A stretch of DNA of 64,000 nucleotides from the NCBI GenBank assembly GCA_027922465.2, contig BQMF02000029.1, positions 1,178,001-1,242,000 on the forward strand, read 5' to 3'. This DNA comes from Turritopsis dohrnii. Taxonomy: Eukaryota; Cnidaria; Hydrozoa; Anthoathecata; Oceaniidae. The notes beneath the pieces were generated by a model, which saw nothing but the letters and a program-made list of their open reading frames with translations, was not told where the DNA came from and made no database searches. The number at the start of each line of letters is the position of its first letter. The stretch's first letter is position 1. This document shows positions 23,050 to 35,600 of this stretch, in pieces. The position numbers and the translations under genes are program-made.

Positions 23050-26000
23050 TTGGACAACTACCGTCGGGATATTGACCACATACGAAATGAACTGGAAGAA
23101 GCCGAAGAACTCATATTGAAACAAAAACGAGAAATCAACGACTTGAAAGGTCAAAACGAAACCTTAGAAAGCGAAGTTGCTCGGTCCAATAAACAAAAAC
23201 GTCGGATGCAGAATGAATTGGATCAATTAAACGCCATATTTGACTCAGAGAAAACCGATTTAGCTGACTTGGAGTCAAAGCTGAAAAAACAAACCAAGGT
23301 ATATTTCCTGATGATTGGCAGGTTGTGGTCAAACTTGTTATTGGTATAATTCTCATATAGTAACATTGTTTTTAGTTAGCCAGTGAGGAGCGAAGAGTAA
23401 GACAGCAACTGGAAGAGGAATATAAAGATTTGAAAGTGAAAGTCAAAAATATTGAGAATAAGGTTTGACCACGGTTTATTACCTTGTATTGAAAATGCGG
23501 TGTGACCATGGTTCTGCAGATTGCTATAGATGTTTTTGACAGTTGTTTTGTACCTAATTCTGGCAGGTCAGCCAGACACTTCATGGCGGAATGTTTTTTT
23601 ATAATCTTCAATGGCGTTTTATAACAGAATGGTAAGCTGGGAACGAGATTTAACGTTTGTCATAGGAAAAGAGAAAAGTTGAGAATTTCTTGACTGATCT
23701 TTGTCTTCATAAAGGCTTTTCCATTTCCACGCTTTCACACGACCATCAGATGCACCAAGAAGTCGCTATGGAAGATTCGGAGTTATATACAAATTAAATA
23801 AAGAATATCTCACGTGTGAAATGTTCCATAAGATAAAAGTAACCTCGTCTCCAGGACTTCTCCCAACGTCTCTTATCACTACGCACATGCATTAAAATGT
23901 CATACAAAAGGTATAGGCCAACATTTTAGTGATTCACATGGTTTGATTTGATGATTTTCAGTACGAAGTTGGATTGACAGATAAGAAAGAATTAGAACGA
24001 CAACTGCAAGATCTTGAGATTTCTAAGAAGCAGATGAAAATCGAAATCGAAAGTCTAACGGACAGTCGTGATGACGCAAAACGTTTGGTTAATCAAGTCG
24101 AACAAGAGAAACGTCAGTTAGAAAGTCTATTGAACAGCGCGAAAATCACAAATAGCGAGTTGGAATCACAACTTAGCAGTACTGAGGAGAGCTTAATGAC
24201 TGTACAAGGTAAAAAAAAAACAGTCATATATAAATATATAAATAGAACTTTCCCAAATATTTTATGACCGATTTCGTTTTTAAGAACTTGTTTTTAATCA
24301 TTCTGCTGGTAAATGAGAATGATAAGTAAATATCGCTAAATAGTATACATAGAAGCGAGGCGATAATAACATGGCAGTGAGACGGTGTTTAACAAATGTT
24401 CGGGAGAGGTCGATTGATAATTGGAGGATGAAATCCATTGGGGGGTCTTTACAACAAATCAAACCACCGAAAGCAAATTTATTTTTTTTTTACTTACAAT
24501 CTGGTCTAGTGAGTGCAGAGGCGGGTCCAGAGGCTAGTCAGAATTTGTGGAGGAGAGCTAAGCTATTTAGAATAGAAACGTAACACGTGTTAGTGACCTA
24601 TTAACATAGGGGGCAAATTTCTTGAAAAATCTCTGCGAAGGAGTGCATTTCTTAAGAAATATGCACACTATTTCAATAAAAATGCTCTTCGTCACAGTGA
24701 CTTTTTGACGATTTTGCCCACTAGGAAACACTTGAAATTGAAAGGGAATTCTATTACACCATTCTCCTTCACTTTTTATCCAACCTGGATCTGACACTGG
24801 AACTTCGGTCTAAACTAAAAACTTGACGAAGACTGCAATCGAAAATAATTTTCGTACAGAGTTTGGAGTACATAAGACATTTGCTTTCTGTTAAAGGAAC
24901 GTTCCAAGCAGTGAAGGAAAACTCTGCTTTCTGTTAAAGGGACGTTCCAAGCAGCGAAGGAAAACTTTGCGAGTGAAATTGCGAAGAAAGAAGATAAACT
25001 AGATGAAGAAAAAAGAAAATTTGATAAATTGGTAAGTAAGACATAATAACATAAGTATCACACTATCCATTTACTGGCAATGATTCCTTTAAGTTAGACT
25101 GGAACTCGCTTGGTCTCGCTTATTCTTCTTATTCACATCTTTTTCACATCTAAGATATTCATTTTCGATAATCATGAACTCCAAAATGCAGACTCTACTT
25201 TAATAAGGCTCGAACGACCAGTTAAACTTTCTGTAAAATATGGGAGATACAAGATGAAACACAAAAGATTGAAATGTTTCGTTACACTGAATTACTCTAC
25301 TTTTTTGATTTTCCTTGATCTACAACAGTCTTGTAACTTGTCAGGTGATTGTTAGTTGAGTTATTGAGTGTTTACGAGGGTGTTTACGACAGAGAATATT
25401 AAGAACACACCTATCGATCTTTACAATTGTCCTCTTTCTTTTCGAATATTTTTCCCTGTTACATGCACTGTTCGCAAGTTTTTCGAGTGTCACGTGACGC
25501 CACAGTGATAACATGTAACCATTACTGACTGAAACAGATAATTTGGTCAGATTGAGAAGGAAAGTGGGACTGATTTTAACTGTTTTTATAGCGATGTATC
25601 ATTTTGTGCTTAACTGACAGTAAGTTTTTGTACCTAACCGACTGTGACTTCTTCGTTTCTAAGCAACGTGAAAGTAAATCCTTGTTGGAAGACGAAAAAA
25701 AGAAAAGAGAACAGATCTCAGCTTCAAGAAAAGGATTGGAATCACAGATTGAAGGTTTAATGGCAGAATCTGATGAAGCAAACAGGAAAATTGAGGAACA
25801 GCAGAAAAGCATCAGAAAATTGCAAGTAAGTTATAATTGAAAACTTATCTGGCCGCTCCCCTGACTCGCATATCAAAGCGACGGTGACGGTGGCGAATCA
25901 AAAATCAACCCCCGTCTAGCTGCCTGTATAGGCAATAAAGCTCTATGTAGCCATATACACGAAATTTTGACATGCTTGACATGCGTTATTTGTTTTGATG

Positions 26001-29000
26001 CAGCAATATAACAGAAAAACCAAATATCAATTTAAAATTCTTGATTCAAAATGCAAAAATACAAAGCTTTTCATACATAATATATGCATCGTCAGCAGCT
26101 TTGCCATACTGACTATAAAGAGATTTTGTTTGCTGCATTTGAATGTTCCATTTGATCTGTGTTTAAATGTTCCATTTCATTTGTGTTCATCAAGTTAATT
26201 TCTGATGAACGTTCATTTATTTCAGAATCAATTGGTCCAGTTCAGAGACGTGCAACAGGAGCTCGCTGAAGTGAGTGAAATTAAGGAGAGTTTATTAAGG
26301 GAGATCAAAGACATCGAGAAAAGAGTAAAAATGGCAGAACATGACAACGTTACTATAGTTGATCAACTGCAGAGTGCAGAGCGAGCAAAGAGACAGGTAA
26401 AAAGTTCTTCGTGTGTTTTTATTTCTTCTTATAAATTGATACAGTTTACTCTCTTTATCTCAAGGAAAACCTTTGGTCCCATCAGCATTTACAACCTGCT
26501 ATAAATCTCATTATCCCGAAATCTCGCACTTTTTATCCCGTCCATTTGAGTTTGAGATAGTGAGACTCTCCTTTTTAACTTTTTAAACTTCTTGTTCTTC
26601 GCCAAAGAAGCCCTTAAACCGTATAATGGTGAAGCTATACTGTCTACTGCAGATCTTCTTTTGAAACTCTTTTGTTAAAGACATTTTTCTTATTGAATCA
26701 TGATACTGTAGTATGGCGTATTCAAAACACGACGGAAATTATCTTGATAATTTGTCAAAATATCTATAAAATAAGGTTTATGGAACGGTCATACAGTTTC
26801 ACGAAAAATTTTGATTGTCTGACCCAGCGGTTCTCCCGAAGCAAGTAGTTACAGAATTGCATTGTGGGACATGTACTTAAGACTACCACAATTCAATTCT
26901 GTAACAATTTGCTAGGAGATTTTGTTGAATATTCTCCTAAAGATTGGTTTTTCCATTACGACTTTTCTTGTTGTTTTATTGTTATGGTATGACATACCAC
27001 AGAACGAATTAGATAAATGAGTATAGGAAACAACTGCAGTGAAAGAACTTGGTAGAATGATTGGATCTTTTGCCTGTTTTTAGTTTCTTAACTTTTCTTC
27101 ACCAAAATGTTCCTGACTTTTATTTTTATATAAGGCTGAAGATGAAGTCCATGAAATGCAAGAAGAGATGCATGCGGCGAAGAACGCCCTGAAAGCATCC
27201 GCTATAGATGAGAAGAGGGCGTTAGAAGCCACCATAACAGAATTGAAAGCCGATGTTCAAGATGAAAAAAAGAGAGCAGATGAATTGGATGCAAAGGTAT
27301 TTTGTTTTTTGATCATCAGACCAGCTATCAAACCTTGCTTCCTTTGTATTTGTTTTGTTAATCTTATAACTTTGTTCCCAGTCCCCAGTAAACTTGTTGA
27401 ATAAAGCACAACAGATATTCGAGAAGTATATTTTGAAACATTATAACTTAGGACAGCCACACCCAGAAAAAATCTATTGATTGAAATGTTGGTCTATCCT
27501 TTAGTTCTCGATTAGTTCTCTATACTCAAGATTAAATTATCTTTAGATTCGTAAACTTGCTATGGAAGTAGAAGGTGCAAACGATCGTGCTGCTAAAAGC
27601 GAAGAGGAGAAAAACAGTCTTGAAATGTCAAAGAGTCGTCTAGAAAAACAGAATAAAGAATTACAAGCTCAAGTAAACAAACTCGACAACACGCTGAAAA
27701 CAAAGGTGAGATCGATTTGCAGAAAAACAAAGTTCGTTCCCATGTTTCTTGATGTTTTGATCGGAGATGAAGGGTATTGTAGTAGCAACAACCTGATAAC
27801 GAGGTTAATGATTTGAAAGGATGGAGGAGTAGAAAAGAATGGAAACAGACTTGATTAAAACTGGTTAACCTTGTTCCATTTGTGAGCATCTGTAATAAAT
27901 GCATTCACTTTCAGAACATCACATGTTTGAAGTTGCCGCTTCAGTCATACTAAAAAAGATAATAAACTTCAAAGGATGCACTGTTGAGCTGTTGAATCAA
28001 AAAAAAGTGTACAATTTTATTTTAGGTAAAAGAGACCACTGAAGCATTGGAACGACGTCTCCAGCAGATGGAAGTTGTGGTGGATGGTGAAGTGAAAGAA
28101 CGCGAATCACTTGCAAAACAGCTGAAGAAAGCAGAGAAGACTTTGAACGAAACTGCTTCAGCTTTGAATGAAGCTCAAGAGAACGAAGAGTCGTACAAGA
28201 CGCAGGTATGTTAAAAGCAACCTCGTTAACAGGACTTTTTGGTATCGCAGGCAGAAATTGAATTGTATAAGAAGTAATGGTTGTCATGTATTCAGCTTGG
28301 GCACCAATACATGGCATCTGAATCTCATATTTTAATGATTAAAAAAACTAAGAGACTTGTGTACGAAGTTTTAACAGCTGAAAATCTTCCTTGAAGGATG
28401 TAATAATTTATTTGTTTATTTATTGTTTTACGTGGCGAGCCTCACTCAGTTGCCACGGCTTAGGTTGGAAGCTCCGAAGTATTTGACATTCTCATGAGTG
28501 ACACAAACCCAATCAAAGGCCTGTGCTCTTCTGAATAACCTCTTGCAACACCCGATGTATCATCTACCCAATTTCCCTCACATGGCATGGGTCGACCCGG
28601 CGCTATGGTACATTCACATCCGCATGGTGAATCTCCGCCAAGGGGTATTGAACCCTGATTCCCCGCATGAATTACGAGAGTGATAACCACTATACTACGG
28701 CGCCACATGTTTCAAAACTCAACTAAATCCTTTAAGACAACAAATTGAAAATAAACGAAATAAAAGTTGGTTATCTCAACTGTCGCTATGATGAGACAAT
28801 ATATGATATATGTTGATACGTATGATATATGTTGATACGTATGATATATATCGATATATTGAGGCAATTCTAGAAACATTATTAACTGAAACTGAAGCTA
28901 TTAAAGCATACTAGCCGCCAAGGCGGCATCGCTCGCCGCCCATGTCCACCTGCTCTGTATCACTGTATCAAATTTCCTTATAAACGGCTCGTATAACTTG

Positions 29001-31585
29001 TGTTCAACCAGAAGCAGATTCGAAGTCACAACCTCTGGTAAAACCAATCTTTTATCAGTGCAACAATACACTCAAAACGTAGAGAGAGAAAACTTCAACT
29101 TTTTATTAGCTTTTGTTTTAAAAAAGTTACGCGCTCTAACATGGGTGCTATCAAACAGGGGGAAAATGGTTTCTCTTCTTAAAAAGTTCACACGGAGGAG
29201 AGAAAAAAGGCACGTGCTAAATGAATAAATAGAATAAAAAAACGTTCGATCAGAACGCTTAACAATTAAAAGAAGAAATTAATTTATTAAAAGAAAAGCA
29301 AAAAAAAAAAAAACATTTTGTTTTGATATGATACTCTTTTTTTACCTATCGGTTTTTAAACATTTTGATTGCTCGAAAAAAAAGTTCACCCGTCTCAGAC
29401 AGTCAGGCAAGAGTTAGGCAAACCGAACATATGCTGCCACGTTCTGCAACTGCTGCTATTTGTCCAAAATGTTTAATCAGTTAGTTTCTTTGTATTTAGT
29501 TGATGTACTGTTTTCAAAGCCAAGTCAACGTGGAATATAAAACTAACAATAATGATAAAAACAAAACGTTATTCCTATTAGTTCATCAGCCAAAAAAAGT
29601 CACGTTCGATTGGGGTTGCAATGTATTTGCTTCGAAATCACGTCGCACACAAAAAAAGAAATAATTTCGCTCACAACTCAATCTACCATTTTGCGTGACT
29701 TACAAACAAACAAACAGACAGACAGAGAATCGGCTATTAATATATAGACGTATGAGTTCGTTTCAACTTGAGAGAAGCTCTCAATCATATCAAGCTCTCA
29801 ATCATATCAAGCGTATGCAACTTGTGGAGGCTACTCACTGTATGACTTGAATTTGACTAGCAATGTAAAATCTCCTATATTTTCTTTCATTAAAAGTTGA
29901 TCCACAGTCTTTTGCGAGAGATTCTTGTGGCCTACCATTGCATAGTCTAAATTACGGCTAAAATCCGATATTTAAGCCGATATCCAGTTTCATGATATAT
30001 ATGATATGCTGAATAGGATATGGTGCTGTCGAGGTGATTTCTTATTAAAGCATTATGCACGATTTTTCCATGAATAGCATTTTTTTTCGAGTAAAACAAT
30101 TCGAGTAACGAAATATGCATGTCGTTAACCAACTCGGATTTTAATCCAAGTTGACTTTCAAGACCTAGAAGAGAGAGCCTTCAATTATCAAACAATATCA
30201 GTTTTTAAACAAATTGACCAAATCCTAGGCTAGAATCCCAGGCTAGCGTTATAACTTGAAACTAAGTTGTCCAGTTCAACTTAAAAATTTTTTTTCAAAC
30301 AGCAGAAAAAAACTTGGGAAAAAAGCTTAACTTCAAATTGGAAACTCTTAACAATACACGAGTTATAACTAGTATGTTGATGTAAGCTAACAAAAGCTGT
30401 TTCCTTTTGAAAAGTTGGTTTTCATCTCACCTAGTGAATTTTGATTAGCATTATAATTGCAACCATATTTACAAGAAAGTAATACAATGTTATAACTAAG
30501 TTAAAAAAATTCGAAAATCAATAAGTCAATAAAACCAGAGTCCATATATAAAGCTGTCGAATACCAAATTTAGTGAATATTACTAATTTTTTTTTTTTGT
30601 TTAGCTTGACAAAATGACAAAGAAATGTGAATCACTGAAGCGAGAACTTATGACGTCAGAAGACGACATAAGACGGTTGCAATCGGCCAAATCATCGCTA
30701 GAACACGACCTCGAGGAAGCAACAGACCGCTGTGATAATTTGAAGAAAGAACTCAGTCGATCGAAACCAGGCCCAGGGTACGTGTCTGATCAATCTAATC
30801 AAATCCCAGGCTCTTTCTTGTTAGCTGACATTGAAACTAACTGGCGAAAATATAGCTAAACAAGGTAAAGCGGTGCCTTCTTCATCCACGCTTCTGTTAT
30901 CGTTAGACGACAAGCTACTGTGACGTACACACGATGACGTAACAGAACTGCTATGGGGGACTGGTACACATAATCAACAAATCGAATTTTATAGTTATAT
31001 TCCTTGACCAATCACGATGTGGATCTATCAGTAAGAAACCGATCGGATGCACTATTAGGATTTAAATTGTTAATCATATTTGATTATGCACCGAAAACCG
31101 AAAAAGGTTGACAGTTCACTGAACTAACAACCCGATTTACACTTGAAAACCGAAACGGGACTGTTATGTTCATTGGCAGAACGTTGTGAAGCGCCGGGAT
31201 ATTATGAAGACAATATGAAATAAATTTTTTACCTTCCTCATAACTAAAATCCGATAAATTCCGATAAATTCTCAATGTCCCTCTCCTCGGCGTTCATAAC
31301 AGATAAAATTTGTAAAAATTCAATTTCGTACCCAGGGTTTATCTTCATACCCAGGCTGTTTATCTTCATAGAATGTTCAATTTGCTAATTAAGAAAAATT
31401 TACTGTTCCATGTCAATCGAAAGACAATTTCTTTGACGTAACGAGCTACATTTTCTCGAAACTGTTGTCGAAAGCTGGACGTAAGTAGACTAGTTACGAT
31501 GGATTTCTTTTTCGTATTTAGAAGAGCATCCTCTCGAGCTCGAAGTCGCATGGAACCAATCTCCGACGATGAATTGATTGATTGA
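23050..31585 (+). CDS. Class II (non-muscle type) myosin heavy-chain rod, C-terminal part, 11 exons
   Basis: Exons: 23050-23298, 23376-23462, 23962-24208, 24940-25031, 25664-25825, 26226-26396, 27135-27296, 27547-27705, 28026-28205, 30605-30777, 31522-31585. All phases agree and the last frame closes at TGA 31585: 581 aa after the first recognised acceptor. The whole sequence is heptad-patterned coiled coil and aligns in order with the last about 590 residues of non-muscle myosin II, including LQSAERAKRQ, LEKQNKELQAQV and the final EEATDRCDNLKKEL. The last exon encodes a non-helical tailpiece rich in Arg/Ser and ending EPISDDELID, like the acidic, phosphorylatable tails of non-muscle myosins. 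Rods of this type build bipolar filaments. The motor, neck and first third of the rod are missing and the first exon has no Met, so the model is 5'-incomplete: either a headless rod gene with an unseen first exon, or a partial duplicate. If the 30778 donor is skipped, a stop follows at 30859. A possible AATAAA is at 31900. Confidence 0.88.
24607..24723 (+). mobile_element. MITE family A, copy 2
   Basis: Near-complete copy: GGGCAAATTTC, then CTGCGAAGGAGTGCATTTCT, then ATAAAAATGCTCTTCGTCAC and a terminal GATTTTGCCCACT. It lies in the myosin-rod intron between exons 3 and 4. Confidence 0.85.
24884..24969 (+). repeat. 43-bp tandem duplication carrying a 3' splice site
   Basis: CTTTCTGTTAAAGG plus the first about 29 coding bases of myosin-rod exon 4 are present twice (24884-24926 and 24927-24969). 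The downstream acceptor at 24939 opens the conserved frame. Splicing at the upstream copy (24896) would read the same residues and then a TAA at about 24932. Confidence 0.88.
26840..26911. mobile_element. Short inverted-repeat element (MITE-like)
   Basis: GTTACAGAATTGCATTGTGG at about 26848 is mirrored by CCACAATTCAATTCTGTAAC at about 26886, with about 18 bases between. This makes a strong hairpin in a myosin-rod intron. No second copy was seen in the window. Confidence 0.6.
28436..28708 (-). mobile_element. tRNA-derived SINE (family S2)
   Basis: On the minus strand the head reads GGCGCCGTAGTATAGTGGTT with B box GGTTCAATACC, resembling a Glu/Asp-type tRNA, followed by about 200 bases of unrelated body. 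It differs from family S1 in both head and body. It lies in the 2.4-kb myosin-rod intron 28206-30604. Confidence 0.75.
28911..29748 (-). mobile_element. Non-autonomous Helitron, copy 4
   Basis: Minus-strand homologue of copy 1. It opens TCTATATATTAATAGCCGATT at 29748 and ends with the GGCGGCGAGCGATGCCGCC hairpin and CTAG at 28911, followed by T. About 838 bp; it shares long internal stretches with copy 1 such as ACATGGGTGCTATCAAAC. Inserted in a myosin-rod intron. Confidence 0.88.
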
Positions 31586-31943
31586 TTGAAAGAGCATATT
31601 GGTGAACTTTACAGACGGAACACAATGTCCACCTTTTTTTTGTTTAGTGCGTGTGGCCATACAAGAACGAGTTCCATTTAATTATTTAGTCATTTAAAAT
31701 TGTTTAGTATAAAATTTTAGTTAAGCTCAACAAGATTCGCGATATCATTGATGACACTAAGATATTTGTGTCTGGGATAAGCGAGATTACAGACATCGTG
31801 CCTCGTTTTTTCAAGCAGTTGGTTTTAAAATATCGCATCTTGTCAGCTTGACATGTTCATCATATTTTTGTATTGATATTATAGCTATTGAACTTTGTCA
31901 AATAAATTTTCCACTTCTTCACTTCGAATGATCACTATTTCAA

Positions 31944-32237
31944 GAAGTAAGTACCACCTTTGTGTGGATCGATGTCGAAGCAACTGAGAGTTTTTAGTCC
32001 TTGGACTTCCAGCCGTAATGGTTGGCTTAACTAGAAGTCGATTTACCACCAGAGATATATGCAGCATAGCTCTAACTTGCACAAAGGCCAGTGTGCAGTC
32101 AGACGATGGCTCATACGGTGCTTTTAAAGCGCATCGGAGTGGAGTATCGAGATGCGACATAGTCATGTCTACATGGCTACATGGGTTGCAGCGGGTATAA
32201 GTGCCACTCAAAGGTACTAACCACTCCACCCTCGATG
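31944..32237 (-). mobile_element. tRNA-derived SINE (family S1), fuller-length copy
   Basis: On the minus strand it starts with a tRNA-like head (GGTGGAGTGGTTAGTACC; B-box-like GCAACCCATG is weak). It continues through CACTCCGATGCGCTTTAAAA and CCAACCATTACGGCTGGAAG and ends GGTACTTACTTC. It lies between the convergent myosin-rod and SLC38A10 genes. Confidence 0.8.
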
Positions 32238-32604
32238 TTCTTTCACAAGAATCTTTCTTATGACAACTGCATACTGAGGGACATTAGTTTACTAACATTC
32301 CGATTTTATAATCGCATTACTTCATTATAACATATTTCCGGTTTGTCGGCAACACAGAAACGAGGCTGTTTTGAGAAGGAGGTTGATAAAATATCAGGCT
32401 CATACATTTTAGAATCGTAAAATCCCCCGTCTATTTGACGGAACATTACATCTTATCAAAATCACACTACGTGATAATCCATCCCGTCATGCAACTCGAT
32501 CAAATTTTCATCACGTGATGGGTACATGTACAAAGTACCATGCGACACACGTGAACAGCACGTAACAGCGCTACGGCAGAATCCTCGGAACTTCATATAA
32601 GGTT

Positions 32605-35600
32605 TCACGAACTCAATATGTCTCGATTGCCACTTTTAACTTTTTGGTCAGCAGCTGGATTCGTGTTTGGTACACTAACAACACTCTTGTTAATTCCCAC
32701 TGTTTCCATAGCAACTGGTTGGTTGGCTACTTCCACGACTTTCTTCTCAGAAACTTTTTCAATAACCATACTTTTGTTGTTTGTCGCTGACTCCTTCGGC
32801 ACATTTAATAACTCCTTCGGCACGTCCTTAACAATGTTGCTGTTGTCTTTGTCGTTGTTTTGACCAATCACTGTTTCGGATTTTTTATCGTTCACTGGAT
32901 TCGTATTCAGCTGATCTGCTTTGTGAACGTCGTTCCCCAAATCTAAATCATCTAATTTATTCTTTTCGTCTGTTAGTTTAGAATTTTTAGAAATATCAGC
33001 CTCTCCTTGTTGCGGCTTGATAGCAATTCCATCGGATTCAACCGGATGCGGTTTCAAATCCAGGTTATCAACCGATTTTAAATCGGGCTTTTGTTCGACA
33101 GGCCTTGCCGTCATAAACGAGTCTTTTCCGATTTCGTCAACTTTGGGTCCTGCAGGTAGTATCGGATTATAATCGGGTTTTGGTGGCACATGAGCGTCGT
33201 GAGTCTGGTGTTGATGCGGTTGATTGAGACTGTGTAAAACTGATCCGGTGCTCAACACCATTACACACATACCCACCACCAGAATTGTCTGAAAGATTGA
33301 AAACAACAAACATGTATTTGATCTTTTCCGTTTTCTATTTAAACAACGTAGTGCCTCGTTACCAAATTTAGCCTCGTTTCTATATATTCTTTTTTATATA
33401 ATTTAAACATTTTCGATCTTTGAAACGAGGTTACAGGAGTGTCAAACACACCTGACCAGAGTTTGGGCTAAAATAAATGTTTCCGCATCAACATAGTAAA
33501 ACGTACAAACGTCTTTACTCTACCATTAGAAATAATTATCAACAAATCTGCCAAAGACGAACAAAACGATTTCAAATTAAAAGACATTCACTACAAACTC
33601 AGGTTACAAGTTATACAGGAATTTTCATGCAATAACATACCTGCGCAATGATTCTTTTTATGTCTTTTGCGCCAGCTTTAAGAAATAATGCTGAGGGATA
33701 TACAAAAGCCAGAAATGTTCCAACTAAGGCGCCAGTGATTGACAACACAGTTTCAACTATAACGAAAAGTGGATTCATGTAACAACACACCAAATTAGAA
33801 GCAAGCCTATTTCAGGGTAACAGATAATCTATTTCTATAATACTTCAATGTACAACAACATTTTGCGCTACATTATGACATCATATTTACAGCAATGGAC
33901 TTCCTCCAAGTTTCTGTTTAAACACGTAATCTAACCTCGTCTACCCTGTCTAACCTCGTTTTCATGCTTTTCATTATTCCACTGATTTCATTCCTTTATA
34001 ACTTGATAAGAGCCTCTATTATTCCCAATTTTCATTCCAATAATTAGAAGTAGTTTTGAAAGCGAGGTTAGACACGATAATTCCACCACAAACAGAAACA
34101 CCCATTCCTGGTGTCTTCACTATGACGAGTTTAGCTTTACACTTGAAAATCTAATAAAGCTCCCTAGACGCTTGATAGAAGGTAGTTATCCGGCTGTTAT
34201 ATAGTGAGGGTTAAAATAACAGTCAGGACGCAGTGCGCAAATTCGTTGAAAAATCACTGCGAAGGAGTATATTTCTATAGAAACATACACACCAGCTCAA
34301 TGAAAATGCTCTTCATCGCAGTGACTTTTTGATGATTTTGCCCGCTGGGGAATTTACTTTAATGCAATGTACTTACTATGAGGAATCAGAATACCAATCA
34401 CCAATGTCCCACCGACCAAGCCTAGTGTGATTGACGTGAATTTTTCTGGAGCGATGTAATCAGATGCACTGGAGATGACGTCATGCAATACCCCCTGATA
34501 AAGAAAAAATACAAGAAAAATAATACAGATATTCTCAGAACATTATTTGCCATGGCATTTCAGTCAATGACTGTATGCTTCTACAACAGCCATATGCTGA
34601 ACACATTTCTTTCAGTAACTGTACTCTTTTTATTAAGGTGAGTGTGTTCGGCTTTTCATGGACAGTTAACATACCTGCTTGTGATTGGCATATAGCAATG
34701 AATTGATGGCCGCACGAACGGGAAACACGATGAGGGGAAAGCTGAGGATCACAGAAAACCAAAAACCTGGATAAATGAAAAAGAAATAAGCTAAAAAAAC
34801 TTTTGCTGTGATGGAGATCACGTCACAGTTGAGAGAAACATGGTGATAGACCAGTGCTGTGTAAGAACGCTCGTCCATAATGCTTTTCCCTCAAAAACTT
34901 GCAAATACTACTTGGTAAAAGTTAAGTCGCTTGACGAATGATAAGATGAATCTGAGCAGACGAATATACAAGAAGAATCAATTAAGGAAAGAAGTCTGAA
35001 AAAATCAAATTCGAAAATTGGGAAATATTCAGTGTAAAAAACCAATTCATCAGTCTCATTTTTCAAACTGTCTCCATGATACCTAGTAATGACAGGGAGG
35101 CGACCCTTTACACAGATTGCTTCTTAAAGATAATCAACTTAAGTAGTGCAATGTGTTGATAGGTGGAATGGGAACCTATCATTAGTACAATAAGAAATAG
35201 GTCTGGAAACGAGCAGCTAAAAAAAACCCAGCAAACAAGTGTAGCGATGGATGATGGCTAGTATCTTTGAGTGTGACCAGTACGACCCGTATTTGAGTCT
35301 AGCCAAGTCATATTTCGATACTAAAAACTCCCAGTTACTTACTTACTTAAAAGTGAGATTTAGTTGTTGCACTTTAGTTTGCTTGAGACCCTTCTAACAG
35401 TTCATTGTCTTTTAAAGATTAGTAACAGATCTAAGGATCCACAGTTTAATATAATGCTGATGAAATTCTAAGCAAACAGTCAAAATTAATCCAACACATT
35501 ATCTTTTCTACACTGAACATCTTGTATTAAGATTAGAAAAAGAAGAGGTCAATGCAGCAGTAAAACTGGCTGTCAATGAACAAACCAACCAATAAAAATG

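Noticed and set aside
24371..24583. Possible extra exon in the myosin-rod intron
   Set aside because: The 70-residue frame has no coiled-coil character, and the rod frame continues correctly from 24208 to 24940 without it.
30778..30859. Myosin rod ending at the in-frame stop 30859 as the main form
   Set aside because: An AGG/GTACGT donor at 30778 joins in phase to an exon whose acidic SDDELID end resembles real non-muscle myosin tailpieces. Kept only as an alternative.
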